Shown: in pieces, positions 9,454 through 17,476 of the stretch
Layout of the letters: each line of letters starts with the position of its first letter
Numbering within the stretch: position 1 is the first letter of the stretch
Assembly: GCA_017882455.1 (NCBI GenBank)
Contig: JADGPL010000017.1
Coordinates: forward strand, 16,890-80,889
Reading direction: 5' to 3'
Length of the DNA stretch: 64,000 nucleotides
Source: Solirubrobacteraceae bacterium
GTDB lineage: Bacteria > Actinomycetota > Thermoleophilia > Solirubrobacterales > Solirubrobacteraceae
The notes under the pieces: model-generated
Databases searched by the model: none
Seen by the model: the letters and a program-made list of their open reading frames with translations, nothing else
What the model was told of the DNA's origin: nothing
Program-made: the position numbers and the translations under genes

Positions 9454-10181
9454 GCCTGCGCGGGCGGGGAGTGCGGATCGAGCGTGAGCCGGGCGTCTCC
9501 GCGGTCATTGCGCTGAGTCTCGACGAGCCTTCCATCGCGCAGGGTCAGGCGCCGGTCGGCGATCGCCGCGGCCTCGGCGTCGTGGGTCACCAGCACCACG
9601 GCCGCGCGACGTTCGTGGGCGATCGAGCGCAGCAGCTCGACGATCGCCTCGCTCCCAGCGCTGTCGAGGTTTCCAGTCGGCTCGTCGGCGAGTATCAGCC
9701 GGGGCTCGCCGGCGAGCGCGCGGGCGATCGCGACGCGCTGGCGCTCGCCACCGGAGAGCTCGTCGGGAGTGTGCTCGAGACGGCCGCCGAGGCCGACCCG
9801 CTCGAGCCACGGCGATGCCCGGGCCTGGGCCTCGCGCATCCCCACCCCGGCGAGAAGCAGCTTGATCGAAGCGTTCTCGATCGCGGATACGCGTGGCATC
9901 AGGTGGAAGTTCTGGTAGACGAAGCCGACATCCCGGAGCAGGTAGTCGCAGGCCTCGTTCTCGTTCAGAGAGGAGAGGTCGAGGCCGTCGTAGCGGACGG
10001 AGCCCTGGTCCGGTGCCAACAGCGCCGCGATCAGCAGCAGCAGCGTGGTCTTCCCCGAGCCGCTGGGGCCCAGCAGGGCGACCATCTCCCCCGGCTCGAC
10101 CGTCAGATCCACGCCGCTCACCGCGCGCACCTCCTCGCCGGCTCCCCGGTAGCGCTTCACCACCCCGTCTAGCTCGATCAC
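9450..10181 (-). CDS. ABC transporter ATP-binding protein (LolD/MacB-type)
   Basis: Intact Walker A GPSGSGKTT, LSGGERQR, DEPTGNLD and VTHD motifs. Confidence 0.93.
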   Translation of the reverse strand: MIELDGVVKRYRGAGEEVRAVSGVDLTVEPGEMVALLGPSGSGKTTLLLLIAALLAPDQGSVRYDGLDLSSLNENEACDYLLRDVGFVYQNFHLMPRVSAIENASIKLLLAGVGMREAQARASPWLERVGLGGRLEHTPDELSGGERQRVAIARALAGEPRLILADEPTGNLDSAGSEAIVELLRSIAHERRAAVVLVTHDAEAAAIADRRLTLRDGRLVETQRNDRGDARLTLDPHSPPAQA

Positions 10182-10235
10182 CCCGGTGCTACCCCACGGC
10201 GGGGAACATCAGCCGGCTGCCATCCGCGCCCGGCA

Positions 10236-10937
10236 TCAGGCCGAACGACGCAATGGAAGGACCGGCGCGAGTCGGCGGCGCGACTCTCCGTGCAGCTCGC
10301 CTTCGCTCAACGTAAGCGCTCGCGCGCCGGAGAGGCCGGTTGTCTCGCCCGTGGTCGTCACGATCGCCATGCCGTCGTCTGCCAGCGACCGCAACAGCGC
10401 CAGGATCCCGTCGCGGGCGAGCATCTCGACGCCGATCGTCGGCTCGTCGATCAGCAGGACGCGCGGGTCCAGAGAGAGCGCCCGTGCGACCGCGACGCGG
10501 ACGCACTCCTCGCCGTCGAGCTCACCCGGCCGGCGCGCGGCACAGGCCTCGGCGCCGGCTCTCTCGAGGGCGGCCCTGGCGCGGCTGATGGCCACGGAAG
10601 GGGTCACACCGCGGGCGAGCTGGCCGACCGTGAGGTGATCGAGTGTCACCGCGCCCTCGCTGGGACGGAAGGTCTTGCGACAGTAGGCGATGTCGCCTCC
10701 GAGCACCTCGCAGCGCCGATCGCGCAGGTCGCGACCGTCGAAGCGGACCGTGCCGGCGTTCGGGGGCTCGATTCCGGAAGCCACCCGCAGGAGCGTGGAG
10801 CGTCCGGAGCGGCGCATGCCCCAGACTGCGACCATCTCGCCCGCCTCGACTTCGAGGCAGACATCGCGAAGCACGGTCTGCGTGCAGGGGCCGCGACCGT
10901 AGGACTTCTCGACGTGCTCGAGCTCGAGCAGGCTCAT
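10236..10937 (-). CDS. ABC transporter ATP-binding protein with degenerate catalytic motifs
   Basis: Walker A GMRRSGRST (K to R), signature LDGEE, H-loop His missing, Walker B VLLIDEPT retained. Start ATG 10937 overlaps the padR stop. Confidence 0.85.
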   Translation of the reverse strand: MSLLELEHVEKSYGRGPCTQTVLRDVCLEVEAGEMVAVWGMRRSGRSTLLRVASGIEPPNAGTVRFDGRDLRDRRCEVLGGDIAYCRKTFRPSEGAVTLDHLTVGQLARGVTPSVAISRARAALERAGAEACAARRPGELDGEECVRVAVARALSLDPRVLLIDEPTIGVEMLARDGILALLRSLADDGMAIVTTTGETTGLSGARALTLSEGELHGESRRRLAPVLPLRRSA

Positions 10938-11551
10938 CGCGACTGCGTCCGGGCTGCGGCGAGCGCCTTGAACTCGCGCCGGGCATACTCGACCCACGGG
11001 AGCTTGGCTTCCATCGACAGGCGGCTCTCCTCGGAGACGAGACGCGAGGCGAGCCCGGTGATGGGGTCGGGTGCGCTCGTGGCCGGGAGGATCGACGCCT
11101 CGCCCGCCTCTTCCAGGCAGGCCTGACCGTAGCGCTCGATGATCTCGAGGGCCATCTCCGGTTCCTGCGCGAACACGGCGAGCTGGCGTGCGAACAGGCG
11201 AGAGCGGCGCAGGTCGTCTCGGATCTGCTCCGTGAGCCGCTCCTGGTAGCTGCGCACTCCCTCATCCGTGGCCCGATAGCGGGGCTTCGGCTGCCGTCCG
11301 GCGCGAGTTCCCGGGATCTCTTCGATCATGTCCCTGCGCTGGAGGGTGTCGAGTGCGGTGTACACGTAGGAGACACCGCTCAGGTGCAGCATGCCGGCGT
11401 ATGCATGTTCGAACCGATGCGCCAGCTCGTACCCGTAGCTGGGTCGCTCGATCACCAGCCCGAGCAGCGCCCAGTGCACCGCCGACTGCATCGGCGCGCT
11501 CGCCTTCTTGCCGACTTCCGGGGTTTCACGCGCATTGGCTCCGACTTCCAT
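10934..11551 (-). CDS. PadR family transcriptional regulator
   Basis: WALLGLVIERPSYGYELAHRFEHAYAGMLHLSGVSYVYTALDTLQRRDMIEE winged-helix pattern. Confidence 0.85.
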   Translation of the reverse strand: MEVGANARETPEVGKKASAPMQSAVHWALLGLVIERPSYGYELAHRFEHAYAGMLHLSGVSYVYTALDTLQRRDMIEEIPGTRAGRQPKPRYRATDEGVRSYQERLTEQIRDDLRRSRLFARQLAVFAQEPEMALEIIERYGQACLEEAGEASILPATSAPDPITGLASRLVSEESRLSMEAKLPWVEYARREFKALAAARTQSR

Positions 11552-11619
11552 ATACGGAACACCCTAGTAACAGTCTGAAGTTTGAGAAAGCGACGTTTCT
11601 CACTTCTCCACAGACAGTC

Positions 11620-12189
11620 ATGACACAGAACATTCCAGCGTCTGGCTTATCAGGAGGCCCGTTGGGCTGCATCATTCTGTCTGTGCACAGCGATGCGGAC
11701 ATTGGGAGACGAGCGCTTCGCGGCGGCGACGGCACGCACGCCGCTCGTGACGGGCGCCAGACGATCGGCGCTCGCGATCTCGCCGTTCCCGGCGGTGGCG
11801 AGCGCGGAAACGGCGCCTCGGCGCTGCGCGAGCGCCAGGCGGATCCCGAGAAGATCGTGATCGAGCTCTCGCCGGCGCAGGTCGACCGCGTGATTCGCGG
11901 GGCTGCCGACGGAGGCAACATCTCCGTGCTGCTCTCCGGCCTCAAGGACGTCCGCGAGGTCCTTGCCCGGGAACCGCGCCAGCTCGACGACAGCCGGCTT
12001 TCGCGTTCCCTGCTGGCCGGGCTGCTGATGCTGGCCTCGTTTCCGACCGACGGAAGCTATCTCGGCAACGCCGAGATCGCGCGCATGCTCGACATGAACC
12101 CGAGCACGACGCATCGCTACGTCTCGACCCTGGTCGCCGTGGGCCTGCTCGAGCGCGATCCGTCCACACGGCGCTACCGGCTCGTCTGA
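11620..12189 (+). CDS. HTH (IclR-type) transcriptional regulator
   Basis: LGNAEIARMLDMNPSTTHRYVSTLVAVGLLERDPSTRRYRL helix-turn-helix at the C-terminus. Confidence 0.7.
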   Translation: MTQNIPASGLSGGPLGCIILSVHSDADIGRRALRGGDGTHAARDGRQTIGARDLAVPGGGERGNGASALRERQADPEKIVIELSPAQVDRVIRGAADGGNISVLLSGLKDVREVLAREPRQLDDSRLSRSLLAGLLMLASFPTDGSYLGNAEIARMLDMNPSTTHRYVSTLVAVGLLERDPSTRRYRLV

Positions 12190-12839
12190 TGGGCGCCTTC
12201 GAGGAGATGGCCGCGTTCGGCGCCGAGGCGTTCGTGCTTGGCGAGGAAGCCTCGGACCCACGCTACGTGGTCGTGCGCGACGCCGAGGATCTCGAGCGCC
12301 TGTGCGACGACATCTCTGGCGAGCGCGACTATCCGATAGTCGGGCTCACGTTGCGCGGCGATTCGCAGGAGCCGGTTCTGCGCGCGCGCGACATTCGCGG
12401 CGTGGTCGGGCCCGGCGTGCACATCTATCTGATCACCAGCGACGAGCTGCTGCACGGCCTGCGAGAGCTGCTCGGGTCGCGCCTGCGCGTCTGGGGCGGG
12501 GCGATCCGCGTGTGGTGGCCGGGGGCCACGGGGCGCGGCGATGCTGGCGATCATCCGCTCGTGATCGGCCTGGAGGATGAGGATTACCGTGTGACGCTCG
12601 AGGAGTTCGCGCACGAGTTCGACCTCAGCCGTCCCCGCGTGCGCACCCGCTTGCGGATCATCGAAGACGCGCGGGCATTCCTCGAGCGCGAGCTCGCCGA
12701 CGCGCAGGAGGAGGGCCAGAGGATGCACGAGCGCCTGCGTGACTCACAGATCGAGTGTCACCTGCTCCGCAGCCGTGCCGCGGCAGCCGAGGTGAGCCTC
12801 GCGGTGACGCGCGCCCAGCTTCCATCAGACCCGCGGTGA
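12189..12839 (+). CDS. Hypothetical protein, translationally coupled to the upstream regulator
   Basis: TGATG overlap at 12187-12191; typical coding composition. Confidence 0.65.
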   Translation: MGAFEEMAAFGAEAFVLGEEASDPRYVVVRDAEDLERLCDDISGERDYPIVGLTLRGDSQEPVLRARDIRGVVGPGVHIYLITSDELLHGLRELLGSRLRVWGGAIRVWWPGATGRGDAGDHPLVIGLEDEDYRVTLEEFAHEFDLSRPRVRTRLRIIEDARAFLERELADAQEEGQRMHERLRDSQIECHLLRSRAAAAEVSLAVTRAQLPSDPR

Positions 12840-12842
12840 CGC

Positions 12843-13814
12843 TCAGGCGCCGCCGTAGGAGCTCGGTGCGGGCGGATCTTCGCGAGCCCCGTCGATGAGC
12901 GCCAGCAGCTGCGTCGCGCTCGTTCCGCCGAGCACGCGCAGCCGGTGCAGCCTGTAGGGATCCTCGCCCCGATGCGCCCAGCCGGGGATCACGGTGGTCG
13001 AGCCGGCGTAGCCGGCCGCTGCCACGGCGGCCACGACCGTGGGGTCGTAGTGGCCGGAGGGGTAGCAGAACCAGTTGACCGGCACATGGAAGCGCTGCTG
13101 AATCACCTGTCGCGCCACGGCGACCTGGTAGTGCAGCTGCGCCGCATCCAGCGTGATCAGGTCCGCGTGGCTGAAGCCCTGCGTGTCGAGCTCCCAGCCG
13201 GCGGAGAGGAGGCCGTGGATCTCGCCCTGGCCGAGCCCACCTTGGGACGGCGGGAGTCCGCTCAGCTGGATGTTCTCCACGCCGACCCAGCCGAGGCGGC
13301 GCAACACGGGGAGGGCCTGCGTGTACTGGGACTGATATCCGTTGTCGAAGCTGAGGACGATCGGCTTGCCCGTTCCCAGCGGTACCCCTCGCCGCCAGTA
13401 GGCACGCACCTGGTCGAGCGTCACGGCGTGCCAGCCCGCGCGCTCGAGCGCGCTCATCTGTTCGGCGAACTCGGCCGGCGACACGTAGAGCCCGGGGAAC
13501 GGCGCTCCCGCCGGCGGTTCGGCGATCACGTGGTACATCAGGATCGGGACGGGGGTCTGCCCGGGTGGGCCGGTGTGCGCACTCGCCTGCTGCCCGGCGG
13601 CTGAGGAGGACGAGCCGGTGCGTCGCTTGCTGGCGCTCCTGCCCGGGGCTGTGGCTGGGTGGGTGCCCGAGGAGCTGCTTCCCGAGCCTGCGCTCAGCAC
13701 GATCGCCGCGACTGCGATCAGCGCCAGTGCGAGCAGCGAAGCGAAGATGAGGCGGCGGCGGCGGATCGCGCGCCGGCGCTCCTCACGCCGGGCGCGTCGA
13801 GTCTCTTGATCCAT
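12843..13814 (-). CDS. Membrane-anchored polysaccharide deacetylase family protein
   Basis: N-terminal TM; PILMYHVI and VLSFDNGYQSQYTQALPVLRRLGW motifs. An upstream start at 13838 is possible. Confidence 0.82.
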   Translation of the reverse strand: MDQETRRARREERRRAIRRRRLIFASLLALALIAVAAIVLSAGSGSSSSGTHPATAPGRSASKRRTGSSSSAAGQQASAHTGPPGQTPVPILMYHVIAEPPAGAPFPGLYVSPAEFAEQMSALERAGWHAVTLDQVRAYWRRGVPLGTGKPIVLSFDNGYQSQYTQALPVLRRLGWVGVENIQLSGLPPSQGGLGQGEIHGLLSAGWELDTQGFSHADLITLDAAQLHYQVAVARQVIQQRFHVPVNWFCYPSGHYDPTVVAAVAAAGYAGSTTVIPGWAHRGEDPYRLHRLRVLGGTSATQLLALIDGAREDPPAPSSYGGA

Positions 13815-13889
13815 CCGGCTCGCCGAGGTCGAGGCCAACGCCCTTTGCGCTCATCTGGCGGGAGCATAGTCGCAGCAGAAGGAGACCAA

Positions 13890-13913
13890 GTCTTTTATAA
13901 GACAAGATCTTGT
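13890..13913. promoter_or_regulatory. Overlapping inverted repeats upstream of znuA, candidate metal-regulator (Zur) operator
   Basis: GTCTT-TTAT-AAGAC (13890-13903) and perfect 12-mer ACAAGATCTTGT (13902-13913), 27 bp before the znuA ATG. Confidence 0.45.
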
Positions 13914-13939
13914 TTTCTTTGCTAGGCTCCCACGCTGCC

Positions 13940-14866
13940 ATGTCCCTCCGCAGAGCTCTCCTCGTCCTCACGCTGCTCGCGGCGGCCGCGCTCGTGGCTG
14001 GTTGCAATCGCTCGAGCCCGCCAGCCCGCGTGGCGGGCTCGGGTTCGGCCAGGCTGACGGTCGTATCGGCGGAGAACTTCTGGGGGAGCCTCGCCTCCCA
14101 GCTCGCCGGCGATCGGGCGAGCGTGCAGAGCATCATCGTCAACCCGAGCACAGACCCTCACAGCTATCAGCCGAGCGCCCGGGACGCTCGTACGATCGCG
14201 GGGGCGGACATGGTCATCGTCAACGGCGCTGGATACGACGAATGGGCGCACCAGCTGCTGCAGGCGAGCCCGCTCTCCGGGCGCAAGGTCCTCAACGTCG
14301 GCGCGCTGCTCGCGCTTGCCCCGGGTGCCAATCCGCATCGGTGGTACTACCCGGCCGACGTACGCGCGGTCATCGGCCGGATCGTCGCGGACTACGACCG
14401 CCTGGATCCCGCCGACGCCACCTATTTCGCCCAGCGCCGGCACCACCTCGAAGCGCTCGGCCTCGCACGCTATGACGCGCTCAGGCGCGAGATCCGCGCG
14501 CGCTACTCGGGGGTGGCGGTCGGCTACAGCGAGAGCATCTTCCAGGGGCTCGGGGAAGATCTCGGCCTGCGGCTCCTGACTCCGTACAGCTTCGCGAAGG
14601 CGATCGCCGAGGGCACCGACGTGACGGCCGGCGACAAGGAGACGGTGGACACCCAGGCGCGCCTGCGCGAGATCGAGGTGTGGGTCTACAACAGCCAGAA
14701 CGTGACGCCGGATGTGCAGCGCGTCAGCCAGATCGTTCGCAGTGAGCAGATCCCGATCGTGACCGTCACCGAGACGCTCTCGCCGGCGTCGGCCAGCTTC
14801 GAGCAGTGGCAGGTGGGCGAGCTCGAAGCGCTCCTCCGCGCCCTGCACCGGGCGACCGGACGCTGA
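13940..14866 (+). CDS. znuA: Metal (zinc/manganese) ABC transporter substrate-binding lipoprotein
   Basis: Lipobox LVAGC; NPSTDPHSYQPSARDARTIAGADMVIVNGAGYDEW; NPHRWYYP; ZnuA/TroA family pattern. Confidence 0.88.
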   Translation: MSLRRALLVLTLLAAAALVAGCNRSSPPARVAGSGSARLTVVSAENFWGSLASQLAGDRASVQSIIVNPSTDPHSYQPSARDARTIAGADMVIVNGAGYDEWAHQLLQASPLSGRKVLNVGALLALAPGANPHRWYYPADVRAVIGRIVADYDRLDPADATYFAQRRHHLEALGLARYDALRREIRARYSGVAVGYSESIFQGLGEDLGLRLLTPYSFAKAIAEGTDVTAGDKETVDTQARLREIEVWVYNSQNVTPDVQRVSQIVRSEQIPIVTVTETLSPASASFEQWQVGELEALLRALHRATGR

Positions 14867-15375
14867 TGGATGTGCAGCGGTCGCCTGGAGTGGACGCGTG
14901 CCACACGCCTAGAATCGATGACGTGGAGCTGAGCAGCCAACCGTCCAGCTGGTCTGAGCAGGCGGCGCAGGGGCTCGCCGATGCCGGTTACAGGCGTGGA
15001 GGAGCCCGCAGGGCGATCCTCGAGCTCCTCGACGAGCAGCCGTGCGCTCTGACGGCTGTGGAGATCCAGAGCGAGCTCTGTGCGCGCAACCGCGAGGTCT
15101 CCCGCGCGAGCGTCTACCGCGTCATGGAGGAGCTCGAGGAGATCGGGCTCCTGCAGCGCGTGGAAGTGGGCCGTGGCCTCGTGCGCTACGAGCCGGCGCG
15201 CCACGGTCCCGGTCATCATCACCACCTGGTCTGTGACCGCTGCGGACGCCTCGAGCCTTTCACCGACGAGGGTCTCGAGCGTGCGATCCGCAGGGCATGC
15301 GAGCGCCTGCCCCTGCGCGTCTCCGAGCACGAGATCGTCATCCGCGGCGCCTGCAGCGCCTGCTCGAGCGCCTGA
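14866..15375 (+). CDS. Fur family (Zur-like) transcriptional regulator
   Basis: SRASVYRVMEELEEIGLLQRVEVG; HHHHLVCDRCGRLEPF; GACSAC zinc site. ATG overlaps the znuA stop. Confidence 0.88.
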   Translation: MDVQRSPGVDACHTPRIDDVELSSQPSSWSEQAAQGLADAGYRRGGARRAILELLDEQPCALTAVEIQSELCARNREVSRASVYRVMEELEEIGLLQRVEVGRGLVRYEPARHGPGHHHHLVCDRCGRLEPFTDEGLERAIRRACERLPLRVSEHEIVIRGACSACSSA

Positions 15376-16344
15376 TCAGTCGCCGCTGAGGTTGGGCGGG
15401 ATCGGCTGGCCGGCCGGGGGCGGGTCGTCTTTGAGCAGCTGTGGCACCGTCACGAGGTTGAATCCGCGCGCGCGCAGCTTGGTGATGATCGTCGGCAGCG
15501 CTGCGATCGTCTGTGTGCGCACGCCGCCGGCGTCGTGCAGCAGGATGATCGCCCCGGGGTGCGCGCCTTCGAGCGCCCGTTCGACGATCACCGGGACGCC
15601 CGGCTGGCGATAGTCGTCGGTGTCGACCGACCACAGCACCATCAGCAGGTGCATCGCCTTCAGCTCATGCAGGGTGGTCGCATCGAAGGAGCCGTAGGGG
15701 GGGCGGAACAGCACCGGTCGCGGCCCGTCGAGCAGTTCGATGCGGGCGATCTGTTCGAAGAGCTCTTCGTGCTGGTCGTGAGCGGAGAGGCTGGCCATCA
15801 TCGGGTGCGACTCGGTGTGGTCGCCGATCACGTCCCCGTCGCGGATCTCACGGGCGGTCGAAGCGCCGAAGTAGCGCAGCATCTTGCCGATCACGAAGAA
15901 GGTTCCACGCACGTGAAAGCGCTCGAGGACGCTCAGCACTTCGGGCGTGTAGGGGCCGGGGCCGTCATCGAAGGTGAGCGCCACGTCGCGGCTCCTGGTG
16001 GCACCCTGTCTGACGAACGGCGTGTACGCCAGCACTGAGGCCACCGCCTTCTCTTCCGCGGCCTGCTCCTGCGCCGGCGTGGGCGGGGGGGCGCCGGGGG
16101 CGGGGTGGGTGCTCGCGCGAGCGCTGGACGGCGACGGCGCGCTACGTCCACGGGAGCCGATGAGCAACGCCGTGATCACCACGATCGCGACGAGCACCAC
16201 AATGCCGGCCCCCGCACGGCGCCGACGGACCCGAACACTGTTGGGGCTCTCCGACACGCGCGGGCGCGGCGGGGGGACGATCGGAGAGGCCCGCGGGGTG
16301 GGACGCCTCTCGTCCTCGAAGTCCCAGCTCCAACGGGGGCTCAT
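15376..16344 (-). CDS. Membrane-anchored polysaccharide deacetylase (NodB domain)
   Basis: VALTFDDGPGPYTPEVLSVLERFHVRGTFFVIG; HTESHPMM; FRPPYGSFD. Confidence 0.92.
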   Translation of the reverse strand: MSPRWSWDFEDERRPTPRASPIVPPPRPRVSESPNSVRVRRRRAGAGIVVLVAIVVITALLIGSRGRSAPSPSSARASTHPAPGAPPPTPAQEQAAEEKAVASVLAYTPFVRQGATRSRDVALTFDDGPGPYTPEVLSVLERFHVRGTFFVIGKMLRYFGASTAREIRDGDVIGDHTESHPMMASLSAHDQHEELFEQIARIELLDGPRPVLFRPPYGSFDATTLHELKAMHLLMVLWSVDTDDYRQPGVPVIVERALEGAHPGAIILLHDAGGVRTQTIAALPTIITKLRARGFNLVTVPQLLKDDPPPAGQPIPPNLSGD

Positions 16345-16408
16345 GTCGATAGGTCTGAAGTTTGCGGCATTCGGGGCTCACGGCAACGATACCGAGCGCT
16401 GTGGCCAC

Positions 16409-17476
16409 TCATTCCAGCGGCGTGACGGGGCCGCGTGCCGCCACCGTCACCTCTGTGCCGACCGGCAGCGCCTGCGCTCCGTGCACCCTGGCGAGCAGCA
16501 GATCGGTGGGGCCGGGATGCTCAGGGCGGATGTGCAGGAGCGCGTCATGGCCGTAGTAGCGGCATTGCTCCACGCGCCCACCGAGACCGGCCGCACTCGT
16601 GCCCGCGCCATGCGTGTCCTCGCTGCGCACGCGCACCTCGAGCTGCTCGGGGCGGATCATGACCAGTCCGGCGGCGCGCCCGATGGCACCCCGCTCGCCG
16701 CGCACGGGCAGGCGGCCGAGGGCGGTGCGCGCGCTGCCGTCCTCGAAGTCGGCCGCGACGAGGTTGACGGCGCCGAGGAAGCGCGCCAGGCGCTCGTCGC
16801 TCGGCTGCTCGTAGAGATCGGCGGGCGCTCCCTGCTGGACGATCTTGCCGTCTCGCAGCACCGCCACGGTGTCGGCGAGCGACAGGGCCTCCTCCTGGTC
16901 GTGGGTGACCAGCACCGTGGTGACCCCCTGCCCACGCAGCAGCTCGTGCACCTCCTCGCGCACGCGGCTGCGCAGCGAGGCATCCAGCGAGGAGAACGGC
17001 TCGTCGAGCAACAGCGCATCGGGTCGCGGCGCGAGGGCGCGGGCGAGCGCCACGCGCTGCTGCTCGCCGCCGGAGAGCTCGTTGGGCATCCGCGTGGCCA
17101 GCGGCGCGATCCCGACCATCTCGAGCAGCCTTGCGACCTGCTTGCCGCGGCGCTCGGAGCGGGTGAGCGCAAAGCCGACGTTGTCCTGCACGCTCAGGTG
17201 CGGGAACAGCGCGCCCTCCTGTGGCACGTAGCCGATGCGACGCCGCTCGGGTGCCAGGAAGGTGGCGCCGTCGTCCAATGTCCGGCCCGCCAGCGAGACG
17301 GTTCCGCGCTCCGCGCGCTCGAAGCCGGCGATGACGCGCAGGAGCGTCGTCTTGCCGCAGCCCGAGAGTCCCAGCACCGCCGTCAACGATCCCGCCGGCA
17401 CCTCCAGGTCGAGTCCCTGCAGCACCGGCTGGCCGGCGTAGCCCTTCCAGAGGCCCTTCACCGACAGCAGGCTCAC
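16409..17476 (-). CDS. Iron(III) ABC transporter ATP-binding protein (FbpC-like)
   Basis: [41 protein letters not shown] plus TOBE-like C-terminus. GTG start overlaps the permease stop. Confidence 0.88.
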   Translation of the reverse strand: MSLLSVKGLWKGYAGQPVLQGLDLEVPAGSLTAVLGLSGCGKTTLLRVIAGFERAERGTVSLAGRTLDDGATFLAPERRRIGYVPQEGALFPHLSVQDNVGFALTRSERRGKQVARLLEMVGIAPLATRMPNELSGGEQQRVALARALAPRPDALLLDEPFSSLDASLRSRVREEVHELLRGQGVTTVLVTHDQEEALSLADTVAVLRDGKIVQQGAPADLYEQPSDERLARFLGAVNLVAADFEDGSARTALGRLPVRGERGAIGRAAGLVMIRPEQLEVRVRSEDTHGAGTSAAGLGGRVEQCRYYGHDALLHIRPEHPGPTDLLLARVHGAQALPVGTEVTVAARGPVTPLE

